This document shows positions 56,160 to 63,261 of a DNA stretch of 64,000 nt, one piece after another (within the stretch, counting starts at the first letter, position 1; every line of letters starts with the position of its first letter). The position numbers and the translations under genes are program-made. The DNA lies in assembly GCF_000484695.1 (NCBI RefSeq), contig NZ_AXVR01000001.1, positions 248,001 through 312,000 on the forward strand. Direction: 5' to 3'. This DNA is from Salinispora cortesiana. GTDB lineage: Bacteria > Actinomycetota > Actinomycetes > Mycobacteriales > Micromonosporaceae. Below the pieces are notes generated by a model. That model had not been told where the DNA came from and ran no database searches. It worked only from the letters and a program-made list of their open reading frames with translations.

Positions 56160-57869
56160 ATGGCGCTGCGCGACCCGGCCCGGCTCGAGGACCCGACGTT
56201 CCAGTCGGTCCGGGCTCCCCGCCGCCCCCGCGGGGAGGGCCAGTGGGCACTCGGTCACCACGAGCCGCTCAACGCCAACGAGCGGATCAAGAAGGACGAC
56301 GACCCACTCAACGTCCGGGCCCGGATCGAGAACATCTACGCCCACCAGGGCTTCGCCTCGATCGACCCACAGGACCTGCGGGGTCGGTTCCGCTGGTGGG
56401 GGCTGTACACGCAACGCAAGGCCGGCATCGACGGTGGGCGTACCGCCGTGCTGGAGCCGCACGAGCTTGAGGACGAGTTCTTCATGCTCCGGGTGCGGAT
56501 CGACGGCGGGCAGCTCTCCGTTGCCCAGCTCCGGGTGGTGGCCGAGATCTCCCATGAGTTCGCCCGGGACACCGCCGACCTCACCGACCGGCAGAACATC
56601 CAGTACCACTGGATCCGGGTCGAGGATATGCCGGAGATCTGGCGTCGACTGGAGTCGGTCGGCCTGCAGACCACCGAGGCCTGCGGGGACTGCCCCCGGA
56701 TCGTGCTCGGTAGCCCGGTCGCTGGGGTGGCCCGCGACGAAGTGATCGATCCGACGCCGGCGATCGACGAGATCGTCCGTCGCTACGTCGGCGACAAGCA
56801 GTACGCCAACCTGCCCCGCAAGTTCAAGTCCTCGATCTCCTGGCTGGTGGACACGCCGTACGAGACGAACGACATCGCCTTCCTCGGGGCGGTGCACCCC
56901 GACCACGGCCCCGGCTTCGACCTCTGGGTTGGCGGCGGCCTCTCCACGAACCCGATGCTCGCCCAGCGGCTGGGTGTGTGGGTGCCGCTGGACGAGGTGC
57001 CGGACGTCTGGGCGGGGGTGGTGGGCATCTTCCGCGACTACGGCTACCGACGGCTGCGTCACCGCGCTCGACTGAAATTCCTGGTCGCCGACTGGGGGGT
57101 GGCGAAGTTCCGGGCGGTGCTGGAGCAGGAGTACCTGGGCCGTGCGCTGCGGGACGGACCATCGCCCGAGCTGCCGGCGCAGCAGATCGACCACATCGGG
57201 GTGCACGAGCAGCGCGACGGGCGCAACTACGTCGGGGCCGCCGCGACGGTCGGTCGGGTCTCGGGTAGCCAGCTCACCCGGCTCGCCGACGTGGCCGAGG
57301 CGCACGGCAGCGACCGCGTTCGGCTGACTCCGTACCAGAATCTGCTGGTGCTGGACGTGCCGCCGGACCGGACAGAGTCCCTGGTCGCGGCGCTGGGTGA
57401 GATCGGCCTGGCGGCCCGGCCATCGGCCTGGCGGCGTGGCGCCATGGCCTGCACCGGCCTCGAGTTCTGCAAGCTGGCCATCGTCGAGACCAAGGCACGG
57501 GGCGCGGAGTTGGTGGCCCGGCTGGAGGAGCGGCTGCGGGACTTCGACGCCGACATCACCATCTACCTCAACGGCTGCCCGAACGCATGTGCCCGTACCC
57601 AGGTTGCCGACATCGGTCTCCGAGGCCAGCTGATGCTCGGCGAGGACGGCCGCCAGGTGGAGGGCTTCCAGGTGCATCTCGGCGGTGGTCTGGGCATGGC
57701 GCAGGGCCGGGCCGCGGGGTTCGGTCGCAAGCCGCGGGGCCTGAAGGTCACGGCGGCGGAGCTTCCGGAGTACGTCGAGCAGCTGGCCCGGCGCTACCTC
57801 GCTGGTCGCGCCGACGGCGAGACGTTCGCCAGCTGGGTGGTCCGGGCCGACGAGGGAGAGCTGCGATGA
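56160..57869 (+). CDS. sirA: Ferredoxin-dependent assimilatory sulfite (nitrite/sulfite) reductase
   Basis: Encodes 569 residues with the repeated nitrite/sulfite-reductase half-domains. The siroheme/[4Fe-4S] Cys are in MACTGLEFCKLAIVE (C-x5-C, near residue 430) and LNGCPNACARTQVAD (C-x3-C, near 470). It reduces sulfite to sulfide with six electrons from ferredoxin in the cytoplasm. ATG 56160 is chosen because GGAGG sits eight bases before it; an ATG at 56145 contains that site inside its own reading frame and is less likely. First large gene of a sulfur operon with zinc ribbon, cysH and chelatase. Sulfite rather than nitrite is inferred from these neighbours. Confidence 0.93.
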   Translation: MALRDPARLEDPTFQSVRAPRRPRGEGQWALGHHEPLNANERIKKDDDPLNVRARIENIYAHQGFASIDPQDLRGRFRWWGLYTQRKAGIDGGRTAVLEPHELEDEFFMLRVRIDGGQLSVAQLRVVAEISHEFARDTADLTDRQNIQYHWIRVEDMPEIWRRLESVGLQTTEACGDCPRIVLGSPVAGVARDEVIDPTPAIDEIVRRYVGDKQYANLPRKFKSSISWLVDTPYETNDIAFLGAVHPDHGPGFDLWVGGGLSTNPMLAQRLGVWVPLDEVPDVWAGVVGIFRDYGYRRLRHRARLKFLVADWGVAKFRAVLEQEYLGRALRDGPSPELPAQQIDHIGVHEQRDGRNYVGAAATVGRVSGSQLTRLADVAEAHGSDRVRLTPYQNLLVLDVPPDRTESLVAALGEIGLAARPSAWRRGAMACTGLEFCKLAIVETKARGAELVARLEERLRDFDADITIYLNGCPNACARTQVADIGLRGQLMLGEDGRQVEGFQVHLGGGLGMAQGRAAGFGRKPRGLKVTAAELPEYVEQLARRYLAGRADGETFASWVVRADEGELR

Positions 57870-58024
57870 GTGACACCCGTTCCACCCCGCTGTACTGCCC
57901 GTACTGCGGTGAGGAGGAGCTGTGGCCCAGCGAGGCCGGGCACGGCGGTTGGGAGTGCCACGCCTGCGCCCGGGTCTTCACCGTACGGCTGCATGGGCTG
58001 TTGGCGAAGGCGGTGCTGCGGTGA
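57866..58024 (+). CDS. 52-residue zinc-ribbon protein in the sulfite-reduction operon
   Basis: Encodes 52 residues; its ATG overlaps the sirA stop (ATGA) and its own stop overlaps the cysH start (GTGA), so it is translated as part of the operon. A zinc ribbon is formed by LYCPYCGEEELWP and WECHACARVFTV. Similar tiny proteins sit between sulfite reductase and APS reductase in other actinomycetes. Possible role in electron transfer, cluster assembly or regulation; unproven. Confidence 0.85.
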   Translation: MSDTRSTPLYCPYCGEEELWPSEAGHGGWECHACARVFTVRLHGLLAKAVLR

Positions 58025-58776
58025 GCGGTCTGGTCTGGGCGGCTGGTCTCGGCTTGGTCGGGGCCGGCGAACCGGCCGCTGCGCAAGCGCACCGGCAGGA
58101 GTTGCGGATGCTGGCAGAGGCGGCCGGCCGGGAGTTGGCGGGCGCACCGGCGCTGGCGGTGGCGCGGTGGGCGGTCGAGACGTTCGGGGATCGGTTCTGC
58201 GTCACCAGTTCGATGGCCGACGCGGTGCTCGTCCACCTGTTCTCTCGGGTCGCGCCCGGCGTTGACGTGGTCTTCCTGGACACCGGGCTGCACTTCCCGG
58301 AGACGCTCAAGGTCCGGGATCAGGTCGCCCGCACCATGCCGGTGAACGTCCGCTCGATCCGACCCCGGCTGACCGTCGGCCAGCAGGACGGCGAGTACGG
58401 GCCGCGGCTGTTCCACCGCTCCCCGGATGACTGCTGCCAGCTGCGCAAGGTGGAGTCGCTGGAGCGGGCCCTGGCTGGGTACGACGCGTGGGCCGCGGGG
58501 CTGCGCCGGGACGAGTCGCCGTCCCGGGCGCACACCCCGGTGGTGACCTTCGACGAGCGTCGGGGCAAGGTGAAGGTCAACCCGATCGCGGCGTGGACGC
58601 AGGTCGATGTGGAGACGTACATCTCCCGCTGGGATGTGCCGGTCAACGAGCTGTTCGGCCGGGCCTACAGCTCGGTCGGCTGCTGGCCCTGTACCCGGCG
58701 GACGAAGGCGGGGGAGGATCCGCGGGCCGGCCGGTGGGCGATGTTCGAGAAGGCCGAGTGCGGCCTGCACGGCTGA
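58021..58776 (+). CDS. cysH: Adenylyl-sulfate (APS) reductase of the CysH family
   Basis: Encodes 251 residues. CysH reduces activated sulfate to sulfite with thioredoxin. The nucleotide site contains FCVTSSMADAVLVHL and VFLDTGLHFPETL. Two Cys pairs, DDCCQLRKVE (about residue 140) and GCWPCTRRT (about 222), bind [4Fe-4S], which marks the APS-using type. The C-terminal ECGLH carries the catalytic Cys. GTG 58021 overlaps the preceding stop. Its product, sulfite, is the substrate of the first enzyme of the operon. Confidence 0.93.
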   Translation: MSGLVWAAGLGLVGAGEPAAAQAHRQELRMLAEAAGRELAGAPALAVARWAVETFGDRFCVTSSMADAVLVHLFSRVAPGVDVVFLDTGLHFPETLKVRDQVARTMPVNVRSIRPRLTVGQQDGEYGPRLFHRSPDDCCQLRKVESLERALAGYDAWAAGLRRDESPSRAHTPVVTFDERRGKVKVNPIAAWTQVDVETYISRWDVPVNELFGRAYSSVGCWPCTRRTKAGEDPRAGRWAMFEKAECGLHG

Positions 58777-59519
58777 GCGAGACCGGGGGCCACGGGGACC
58801 CGGTGCTCCTGGTCGCACATGGCAGTCGGGACCCGCGGGCCGCCACGGCGACGCGGGCGCTGGCTGCGGCGGTGTCCGCCGCTCGGCCTGGCCGGCGGGT
58901 GGTGCCGAGCTGGCTGGACCACACCCGCCCCGGTCCAACGGAGGCGTTGCGGGAGTTGGCTGGCGCTGGTTTCTCCCGGGTGGTGCTGGTGCCGTTGCTG
59001 CTGACCGCCGCGTATCACCGGCGGGTGGACATCCCGGCGGCCGTTGCGGCGGTCCGCCAGACGGTTCCCGAGCTGGCGGTACGGGTGACCGAGGTGCTCG
59101 GTCCCGCCGTCCGGGGGGTCGATCCGGCGTTGCTGGCCGGGCTGCGCCGCCGTCTGGCCGAGGCAGAGCCCGGGGGCTACGACGGGCTGGTGCTGGCCGC
59201 TGCGGGCACTCGGGACCCGGTCGCGCGTGCCTCGGTGGGGCGGGTGGCGGCGTCGCTGCGGGCGACCCTGGCCGTTCCGACCCGGGTCTCCTACGCCTCG
59301 GCTGCCCCGCCCGCCGCTGGCGTGGCGGTGACCCGCCTGCGAGTACGGGGTGCCCGGCGGGTGGCTGTGGCCGCGTACTTCCTGGCGCCCGGGCTGTTCC
59401 ACGATGCGGTGACCCTCTCGGCCCGGCAGGCCGGTGCGGTGGCGGTGGCGGCCCCGCTCTCGGACGCTCCCGAGCTGGTTGACCTGGTCCTGCGCCGGGT
59501 TGACGCGGTATTCGGTTAG
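58758..59519 (+). CDS. Sirohydrochlorin chelatase (CbiX/SirB type)
   Basis: Encodes 253 residues if GTG 58758 is used (overlapping cysH by 19 bp) or 238 from GTG 58803. Chelatase motifs: PVLLVAHGSRDPRAATATR with the metal-binding His, VLVPLLLTAAYHRRVDIP with a second His, and FLAPGLFHDAV. It inserts iron (or cobalt) into sirohydrochlorin, making the siroheme needed by the sulfite reductase three genes upstream. The protein has two CbiX-like halves in one chain. The operon ends with a strong hairpin. Confidence 0.87.
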   Translation: MRPARLSETGGHGDPVLLVAHGSRDPRAATATRALAAAVSAARPGRRVVPSWLDHTRPGPTEALRELAGAGFSRVVLVPLLLTAAYHRRVDIPAAVAAVRQTVPELAVRVTEVLGPAVRGVDPALLAGLRRRLAEAEPGGYDGLVLAAAGTRDPVARASVGRVAASLRATLAVPTRVSYASAAPPAAGVAVTRLRVRGARRVAVAAYFLAPGLFHDAVTLSARQAGAVAVAAPLSDAPELVDLVLRRVDAVFG

Positions 59520-59575
59520 ACCCCGTTGCGATGTCGTCCCGGTGGTAGCGGGTCGCGGTTGACATCGGCCGGGCA

Positions 59576-59616
59576 GCGGAACGCCCCGGCGGTCGGGCCG
59601 ACCCGGGGCGTTCCGC
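59576..59616. terminator. Shared terminator of the sulfite-reduction operon and whiB1
   Basis: A perfect 14-bp stem (59576-59589 with 59603-59616), followed on the plus strand by TTTC, lies between the convergent chelatase and whiB1 genes. Confidence 0.8.
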
Positions 59617-59629
59617 TTTCGGCTGGTGG

Positions 59630-59887
59630 TCAGGCGGTGTGAGCGCGTAGCACCCGGAGGCCACCGCGACGCTTGACGGCGCGCCGCTCCTCCTCGCTCA
59701 TCCCGCCCCAGACGCCTGCGTCCTGGCCGGACTCGAGGGCCCACTGCAGGCACTGGTCCGTCACCGGGCAGCGCCGGCAGACGGCTTTGGCCTGCTCCAC
59801 CTGCAGGAGGGCCGGACCGGACGTCCCGATCGGGAAGAACAGCTCGGGGTCCTCGTCGCGGCAGACAGCATGGTGACGCCAGTCCAT
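59630..59887 (-). CDS. whiB1: WhiB1 (WblE) [4Fe-4S] NO-sensing regulator
   Basis: Encodes 85 residues. MDWRHHAVCRDEDPELFFP is the invariant WhiB1/WblE N-terminus. Cluster Cys: residue 9 and CRRCPVTDQC, followed by DAGVWGGMSEEERRAVKRR. WhiB1 is an essential sigma-A-binding protein whose cluster reacts with NO. ATG 59887 has GGAGTG upstream; an ATG six codons earlier would give an atypical N-terminus. Convergent with the sulfur operon and preceded by a long non-coding region with a CRP-like site, as whiB1 is CRP-controlled in mycobacteria. Confidence 0.95.
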   Translation of the reverse strand: MDWRHHAVCRDEDPELFFPIGTSGPALLQVEQAKAVCRRCPVTDQCLQWALESGQDAGVWGGMSEEERRAVKRRGGLRVLRAHTA

Positions 59888-60311
59888 GGCGGCAACACTC
59901 CTCATTCTGGATGGGTGGCAGATGGCTTGCTATATGCATCCGCAGCGCCGGCCGTAACGGTTCGCGCCCGGCTTGCTGGCAGTGCGTGAGCAGGCTGTTG
60001 GCTCCGTAGACGTGCTGGAACCGCTCATTCTGCTGAGCGCATCCAGGCGATGTCCCGGAAACTCAAGTCGCTTGTGAATACTTTCACGAACGCTCGCGAT
60101 GTCAAGGGTGACGCTCGGAAAACTCCGCGCGGTGAGCAAGCCCACAACCTGTTTGTCCTGATTTGCCCGAGGCTCCGGATACTCGGAGTACCACAGTCGG
60201 GGATCAATATAGTGCGGCGCCGCTGATTTCGCTGACATTTCCGTCACTCACCCCAACGTGGCGCCAATCGTCATCGGACGGGCCGGCTCAACCGAGGGGA
60301 GTACCCGAGGG
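59888..60311. other. 424-bp non-coding region upstream of whiB1
   Basis: No convincing gene. A minus-strand frame of 105 codons (59930-60247) runs through it but has no ribosome site, atypical codon use and no recognisable sequence. The region is less GC-rich than its neighbours and contains a CRP-like site. It also holds the 3' end side of the lipid-kinase gene, which ends at 60312. The long whiB1 leader or promoter region is the likely content. Confidence 0.55.
60073..60088. promoter_or_regulatory. CRP-like binding site upstream of whiB1
   Basis: TGTGA-N6-TCACG (60073-60088) matches the CRP consensus TGTGA-N6-TCACA at nine of ten positions. It lies about 186-201 bases upstream of the whiB1 start codon. 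Confidence 0.5.
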
Positions 60312-61262
60312 CTAGCAGATTACTCGCACCGCCGCGGGCACGGCGGTGAATTCGACTTTTTCGCGCTCGCCCAAGTACTCACCGTCGAGCTGGAACGCCT
60401 GTGGGTGACGGGCGATCAAGGTGAACTCGGTTAGATCATGGAGTCGGAGTACCTGTTTGCCGCGCGGCCCCGGCGCGCGACCGAAGAATTGAGTGATCGT
60501 CCGTGTTGTGCTGGTCACCCGGAGCTGCCGTAGTGCGAACGCGTCCAGGCCGAGGTCGAACGATGCCTCCGGATTCGGGTTCACCTCCTGGTCGCCGAGG
60601 TACGTCCAGGGTGCGGTGTTCTGGACGATCACTGTGGCGAGTTGCTCCTCGGTGGGCTGGTCCGGCCGCTCGAGGGCGATCGCGGGGTGCCGGCGGTCCG
60701 AGGCGAGGAAGTACTGGGCGAGGGTTGATCGGAAGTACAGGCCGGCGGTGGAGATCTGCCCGCGCCGGCGGGACCGTTCCACCCGGTGGATCACCGCGGC
60801 GTCGATACCGAAGCCGGCACAGAAGGTGAAGTAGCGCTCGTCCGCCCGACCCAGGCCGATGGTACGGTGCCGGTTCAGCCGTAGCCCTTCCAAGATCATG
60901 CTGGTGCTGTCCGGCCACTCCCGGGGTAGGCCGAGAGCGCGGGCGAAGACGTTCGTCGAACCGCCCGGCACGGGTGCCAGGGCGGGCAACTGCTCGGCCG
61001 GCGCTCTTCCGGTCGGCCCCGTTGTTGGCAGCGCGGACATCAGGCCGTTGACGACCTCGTTGACCGTGCCGTCGCCACCGAGCGTGACGACCAGGTCGAC
61101 GCCCTCCTCGGCCGCCTGGTGGGCCAAGGTGGTGGCGTGCCCCCGGCGTCGGGTGTAGCGCACCGACAGGTCGACTTCACTGCGCAGCGCCCGGACCAGG
61201 ACATCCCGGCTGCGCTCGCTGGTGGTGGTGGCCTTGGGGTTGACCACCAGGATGGCCCGCAT
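60312..61262 (-). CDS. Diacylglycerol-kinase-family lipid kinase (YegS/DgkB-like)
   Basis: Encodes 316 residues. LVVNPKATTTSERSRD opens the nucleotide domain; VVTLGGDGTVNEVVNGLM is the GGDGT motif (about residue 62) and LALVPGGSTNVFARALGLP follows. The C-terminal beta-sandwich resembles YegS/DgkB. It phosphorylates a lipid alcohol, probably at the membrane. ATG 61262 follows TACAGT by seven bases on the minus strand with no Shine-Dalgarno, suggesting a leaderless transcript. Divergent from the small membrane gene (42-bp gap), an arrangement I recall for mycobacteria too. Confidence 0.88.
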   Translation of the reverse strand: MRAILVVNPKATTTSERSRDVLVRALRSEVDLSVRYTRRRGHATTLAHQAAEEGVDLVVTLGGDGTVNEVVNGLMSALPTTGPTGRAPAEQLPALAPVPGGSTNVFARALGLPREWPDSTSMILEGLRLNRHRTIGLGRADERYFTFCAGFGIDAAVIHRVERSRRRGQISTAGLYFRSTLAQYFLASDRRHPAIALERPDQPTEEQLATVIVQNTAPWTYLGDQEVNPNPEASFDLGLDAFALRQLRVTSTTRTITQFFGRAPGPRGKQVLRLHDLTEFTLIARHPQAFQLDGEYLGEREKVEFTAVPAAVRVIC

Positions 61263-61304
61263 GGGCGGCACTGTACCGCGTGGCGACACCGGTATCGTGG
61301 TCGC

Positions 61305-61694
61305 GTGACGATCGCCTCCAACCAGATACCCGGCCCGCTCCGGTGGGCCGTCCTGACGCTGCGCGGTGAGGCGGTCGCCGTCGGTCTGATCGCTGGCTGG
61401 CTGCTCTGGGCCAACCTCGTGGCGCCCACCGTCGACCTGACGTCGGCGCTGCTGTTGCCGGTGTTCGCCGCGGGTGCGGCGGCCGTGCTCTGGGCGCTGG
61501 GCGGGGCGCTCGCGCGGTGTCGGGCGGGTGCCCGGGCCCCGTCGATCGTGCTTCAGCTGATGCTGTTGCCGATCGGATGGTTCATGATCCAGGGCGGGGT
61601 CGGTTGGCTGGGCGGGCCGCTGATGGCACTCGGCCTCGGCGTCACCGCCCTGCTGCTCAGCACCCCGACGACCCGTGCCCTCGGCTTCGAGTGA
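61305..61694 (+). CDS. Small four-TM membrane protein
   Basis: Encodes 129 residues with about four membrane helices (AVAVGLIAGWLLWANLV, LLLPVFAAGAAAVLWALGG, IVLQLMLLPIGWFMI and LMALGLGVTALLL). GTG 61305 follows TATCGT (61293-61298) by six bases with no Shine-Dalgarno. Divergent from the lipid-kinase gene. No known function; the same pair appears to exist in mycobacteria. Confidence 0.78.
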   Translation: MTIASNQIPGPLRWAVLTLRGEAVAVGLIAGWLLWANLVAPTVDLTSALLLPVFAAGAAAVLWALGGALARCRAGARAPSIVLQLMLLPIGWFMIQGGVGWLGGPLMALGLGVTALLLSTPTTRALGFE

Positions 61695-61743
61695 GGGCGT
61701 TGGCCGCAATCGGTCCTAGCCGGTGGGGTGCGACCGGTTCGAC

Positions 61744-62145
61744 CTAGCCGGCGACGCGGCGGGTCAGCAGGGAGATCGTCGCGCGGTCGTTGTTAGCGGT
61801 AGCGGCGGCCGAGGTGGTCAGTGCGGTGAGTACCTTCCAGGCAAAGGAGGACTCGGCCGGCAGTCGCGCACCGCGGGAGGTTGGCACCGTGACCTCGACG
61901 GCGAGCGCATCGTCGGTTACGAAGAACCGGCACTCCAGCTCGGCGTGCTGGGTGGCGATCGAAAGCAGCATGGCGCACGCCTCGTCAACCGCGATGCGGA
62001 GATCCTCGATCTCGTCGAGGGCGAACTGCAGCCGGGCCGCGAGCCCGGCCGTGGCCGTGCGGAGCACGCTCAGATAGCCGCCGTCTGCGGGCACGGTCAG
62101 GTGCACCATGTCGTCGCTGGCGGGTTGGCTGGTCGTCGGAGTCAC
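61744..62145 (-). CDS. RsbW-type anti-sigma-factor-like ATPase, orphan
   Basis: Encodes 133 residues. The GHKL N-box region is LRIAVDEACAMLLSIAT, as in UsfX/RsbW anti-sigma-F proteins; the later ATP-lid region is short and the usual G1/G2 Gly boxes are poorly preserved (VTVPTSRGARLP). GTG 62145 has GGGGAG upstream. In many actinomycetes such a gene precedes a sigF/sigB gene; here the next genes on this strand are unrelated, so the partner sigma factor must be elsewhere or was lost. Confidence 0.75.
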   Translation of the reverse strand: MTPTTSQPASDDMVHLTVPADGGYLSVLRTATAGLAARLQFALDEIEDLRIAVDEACAMLLSIATQHAELECRFFVTDDALAVEVTVPTSRGARLPAESSFAWKVLTALTTSAAATANNDRATISLLTRRVAG

Positions 62146-62233
62146 GCGTCATCTCCCCGGGGCGCCCCCGCTACCCGGATCGGGGGTGGCGGCCCGTCAG
62201 GGAACTCTACCCGGTACCACCGACCCGGCTACC

Positions 62234-62277
62234 ACGACGACGGCCGGCGCCTCCGCGGACGCGCCGGCCGTCGTCGT
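62234..62277. terminator. Perfect 17-bp hairpin terminator after sodN
   Basis: ACGACGACGGCCGGCGC (62234-62250) pairs with 62261-62277 without mismatch, loop of ten bases. It starts 12 bases beyond the sodN stop on the minus strand. Confidence 0.8.
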
Positions 62278-62288
62278 TGGCGTTTCGC

Positions 62289-62693
62289 CTACGCCTTCTT
62301 GGTCTCCCAGAAGATCTTCGAGATCTCGTCGATCTTCTGCAGCAACTCGTCGGCCTTCGCCGGGTCGGTCGCGCCCTTGGCGCCGGCCGCGCCGGCCAGC
62401 TTGGTGGCCTCGTTGAAGAGCTGGTGCAGGTGCGGGTACTTCTCGAAGTGGGCCGGCTTGAAGTAGTCGGTCCACAGCACCCACAGGTGGTGCTTCACCA
62501 GCTCGGCCCGCTGCTCCTTGATCAGGATTGCCCGGGTGCGGAACTCCGGGTCGGTGTTGGCCTGGTACTTCTCACAGATCATTTTTACCGACTCGGCCTC
62601 GATCCGGGCCTGTGCCGGGTCGTAGACACCGCAGGGCAGGTCGCAGTGGGCGCTGGCGGTCACTCGGGGGGTGAGGATGCGTGGAAGTCGCAT
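62289..62693 (-). CDS. sodN: Nickel superoxide dismutase (SodN)
   Basis: Encodes 134 residues from ATG 62693 (AGGAGGCTCCTG upstream). A 16-residue propeptide ends in VTASA and the mature protein starts with the nickel hook HCDLPCGVY (His1, Cys2, Cys6). Cleavage before His1 is needed to make the active site. The rest is a four-helix bundle (MICEKYQANTD, LWVLWTDYFKPAHFEKYP). It dismutes superoxide as a hexamer. The divergent gene encodes the processing protease SodX. Confidence 0.95.
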   Translation of the reverse strand: MRLPRILTPRVTASAHCDLPCGVYDPAQARIEAESVKMICEKYQANTDPEFRTRAILIKEQRAELVKHHLWVLWTDYFKPAHFEKYPHLHQLFNEATKLAGAAGAKGATDPAKADELLQKIDEISKIFWETKKA

Positions 62694-62712
62694 CAGGAGC
62701 CTCCTGGGAAGT

Positions 62713-62729
62713 TTGCGATGATCGTGCAC
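62713..62729. promoter_or_regulatory. Possible Nur-like operator between sodN and sodX
   Basis: TTGCGA-N5-GTGCAC (62713-62729) loosely resembles the Nur pattern TTGCAA-N5-TTGCAA. It lies in the 75-bp divergent gap. Match is only partial. Confidence 0.25.
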
Positions 62730-62768
62730 GACATTACTTGGACGCCGTACCTGGTGGAGGTGAACGGC

Positions 62769-63119
62769 ATGCCCCCGCCCCCGCCGTGCCCGGCGCCGGC
62801 CACCCGGTGGTCGTTCTCCGCCGTCCTGGTGACGGGTCCCTCCATGGCACCAACCCTGCGGCACGGTGACGCGGTCCTGGTGCGCCGTGGGGACCGCGGT
62901 ATCCGGGCTGGTGACGTGGTAGTCGCGGTCTTTCGGAGTCGTCCCGACCTGCTGGTGGTCAAGCGGGCGGTCGGTCCGACCGCGGAGGGCTGGTGGCTCG
63001 CGGGCGACAACCCGTTGATCACTGACGATTCGCGGGCGTACGGTGGGGCGGACATCTGGGGGCGGGTGGTGGCACGCTACTGGCCGCGGCCTCGGCTGCT
63101 GCATCGCCGTGGAGTATGA
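62769..63119 (+). CDS. sodX: NiSOD maturation protease (SodX, S26 signal-peptidase-like)
   Basis: Encodes 116 residues from ATG 62769, which has GGAGG eight bases upstream; an ATG at 62718 would add 17 residues and lacks such a site. Catalytic Ser is in VTGPSMAPTLRHGD and Lys in LVVKRAVG, the S26 Ser/Lys dyad, with the final GDNPLITDDSRAYG box (SGD-like). It removes the SodN propeptide. Overlapping promoters with sodN are likely because the genes diverge within 75 bp. Confidence 0.9.
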   Translation: MPPPPPCPAPATRWSFSAVLVTGPSMAPTLRHGDAVLVRRGDRGIRAGDVVVAVFRSRPDLLVVKRAVGPTAEGWWLAGDNPLITDDSRAYGGADIWGRVVARYWPRPRLLHRRGV

Positions 63120-63261
63120 CCCTACTCACATCCGGGCGGCGGGCGTCACACTATGCTCGGCAGGTGTCCCGGGTGACCCCCACACCTCGCGCCGCCGGTC
63201 AGCGCCCACCTCGCGCCCGGACCGGCTGGTCCAGCTGTATCGACAGATCCTGGAGTCACCA

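Noticed and set aside
57748-59664. 638-codon minus-strand ORF opposite the sulfur operon
   Set aside because: Pro/Arg-rich shadow; the plus-strand genes have clear catalytic motifs.
59930-60247. 105-codon minus-strand ORF upstream of whiB1
   Set aside because: No ribosome site, unusual codon use and amino-acid order, and it runs through the CRP-like site; treated as regulatory region.
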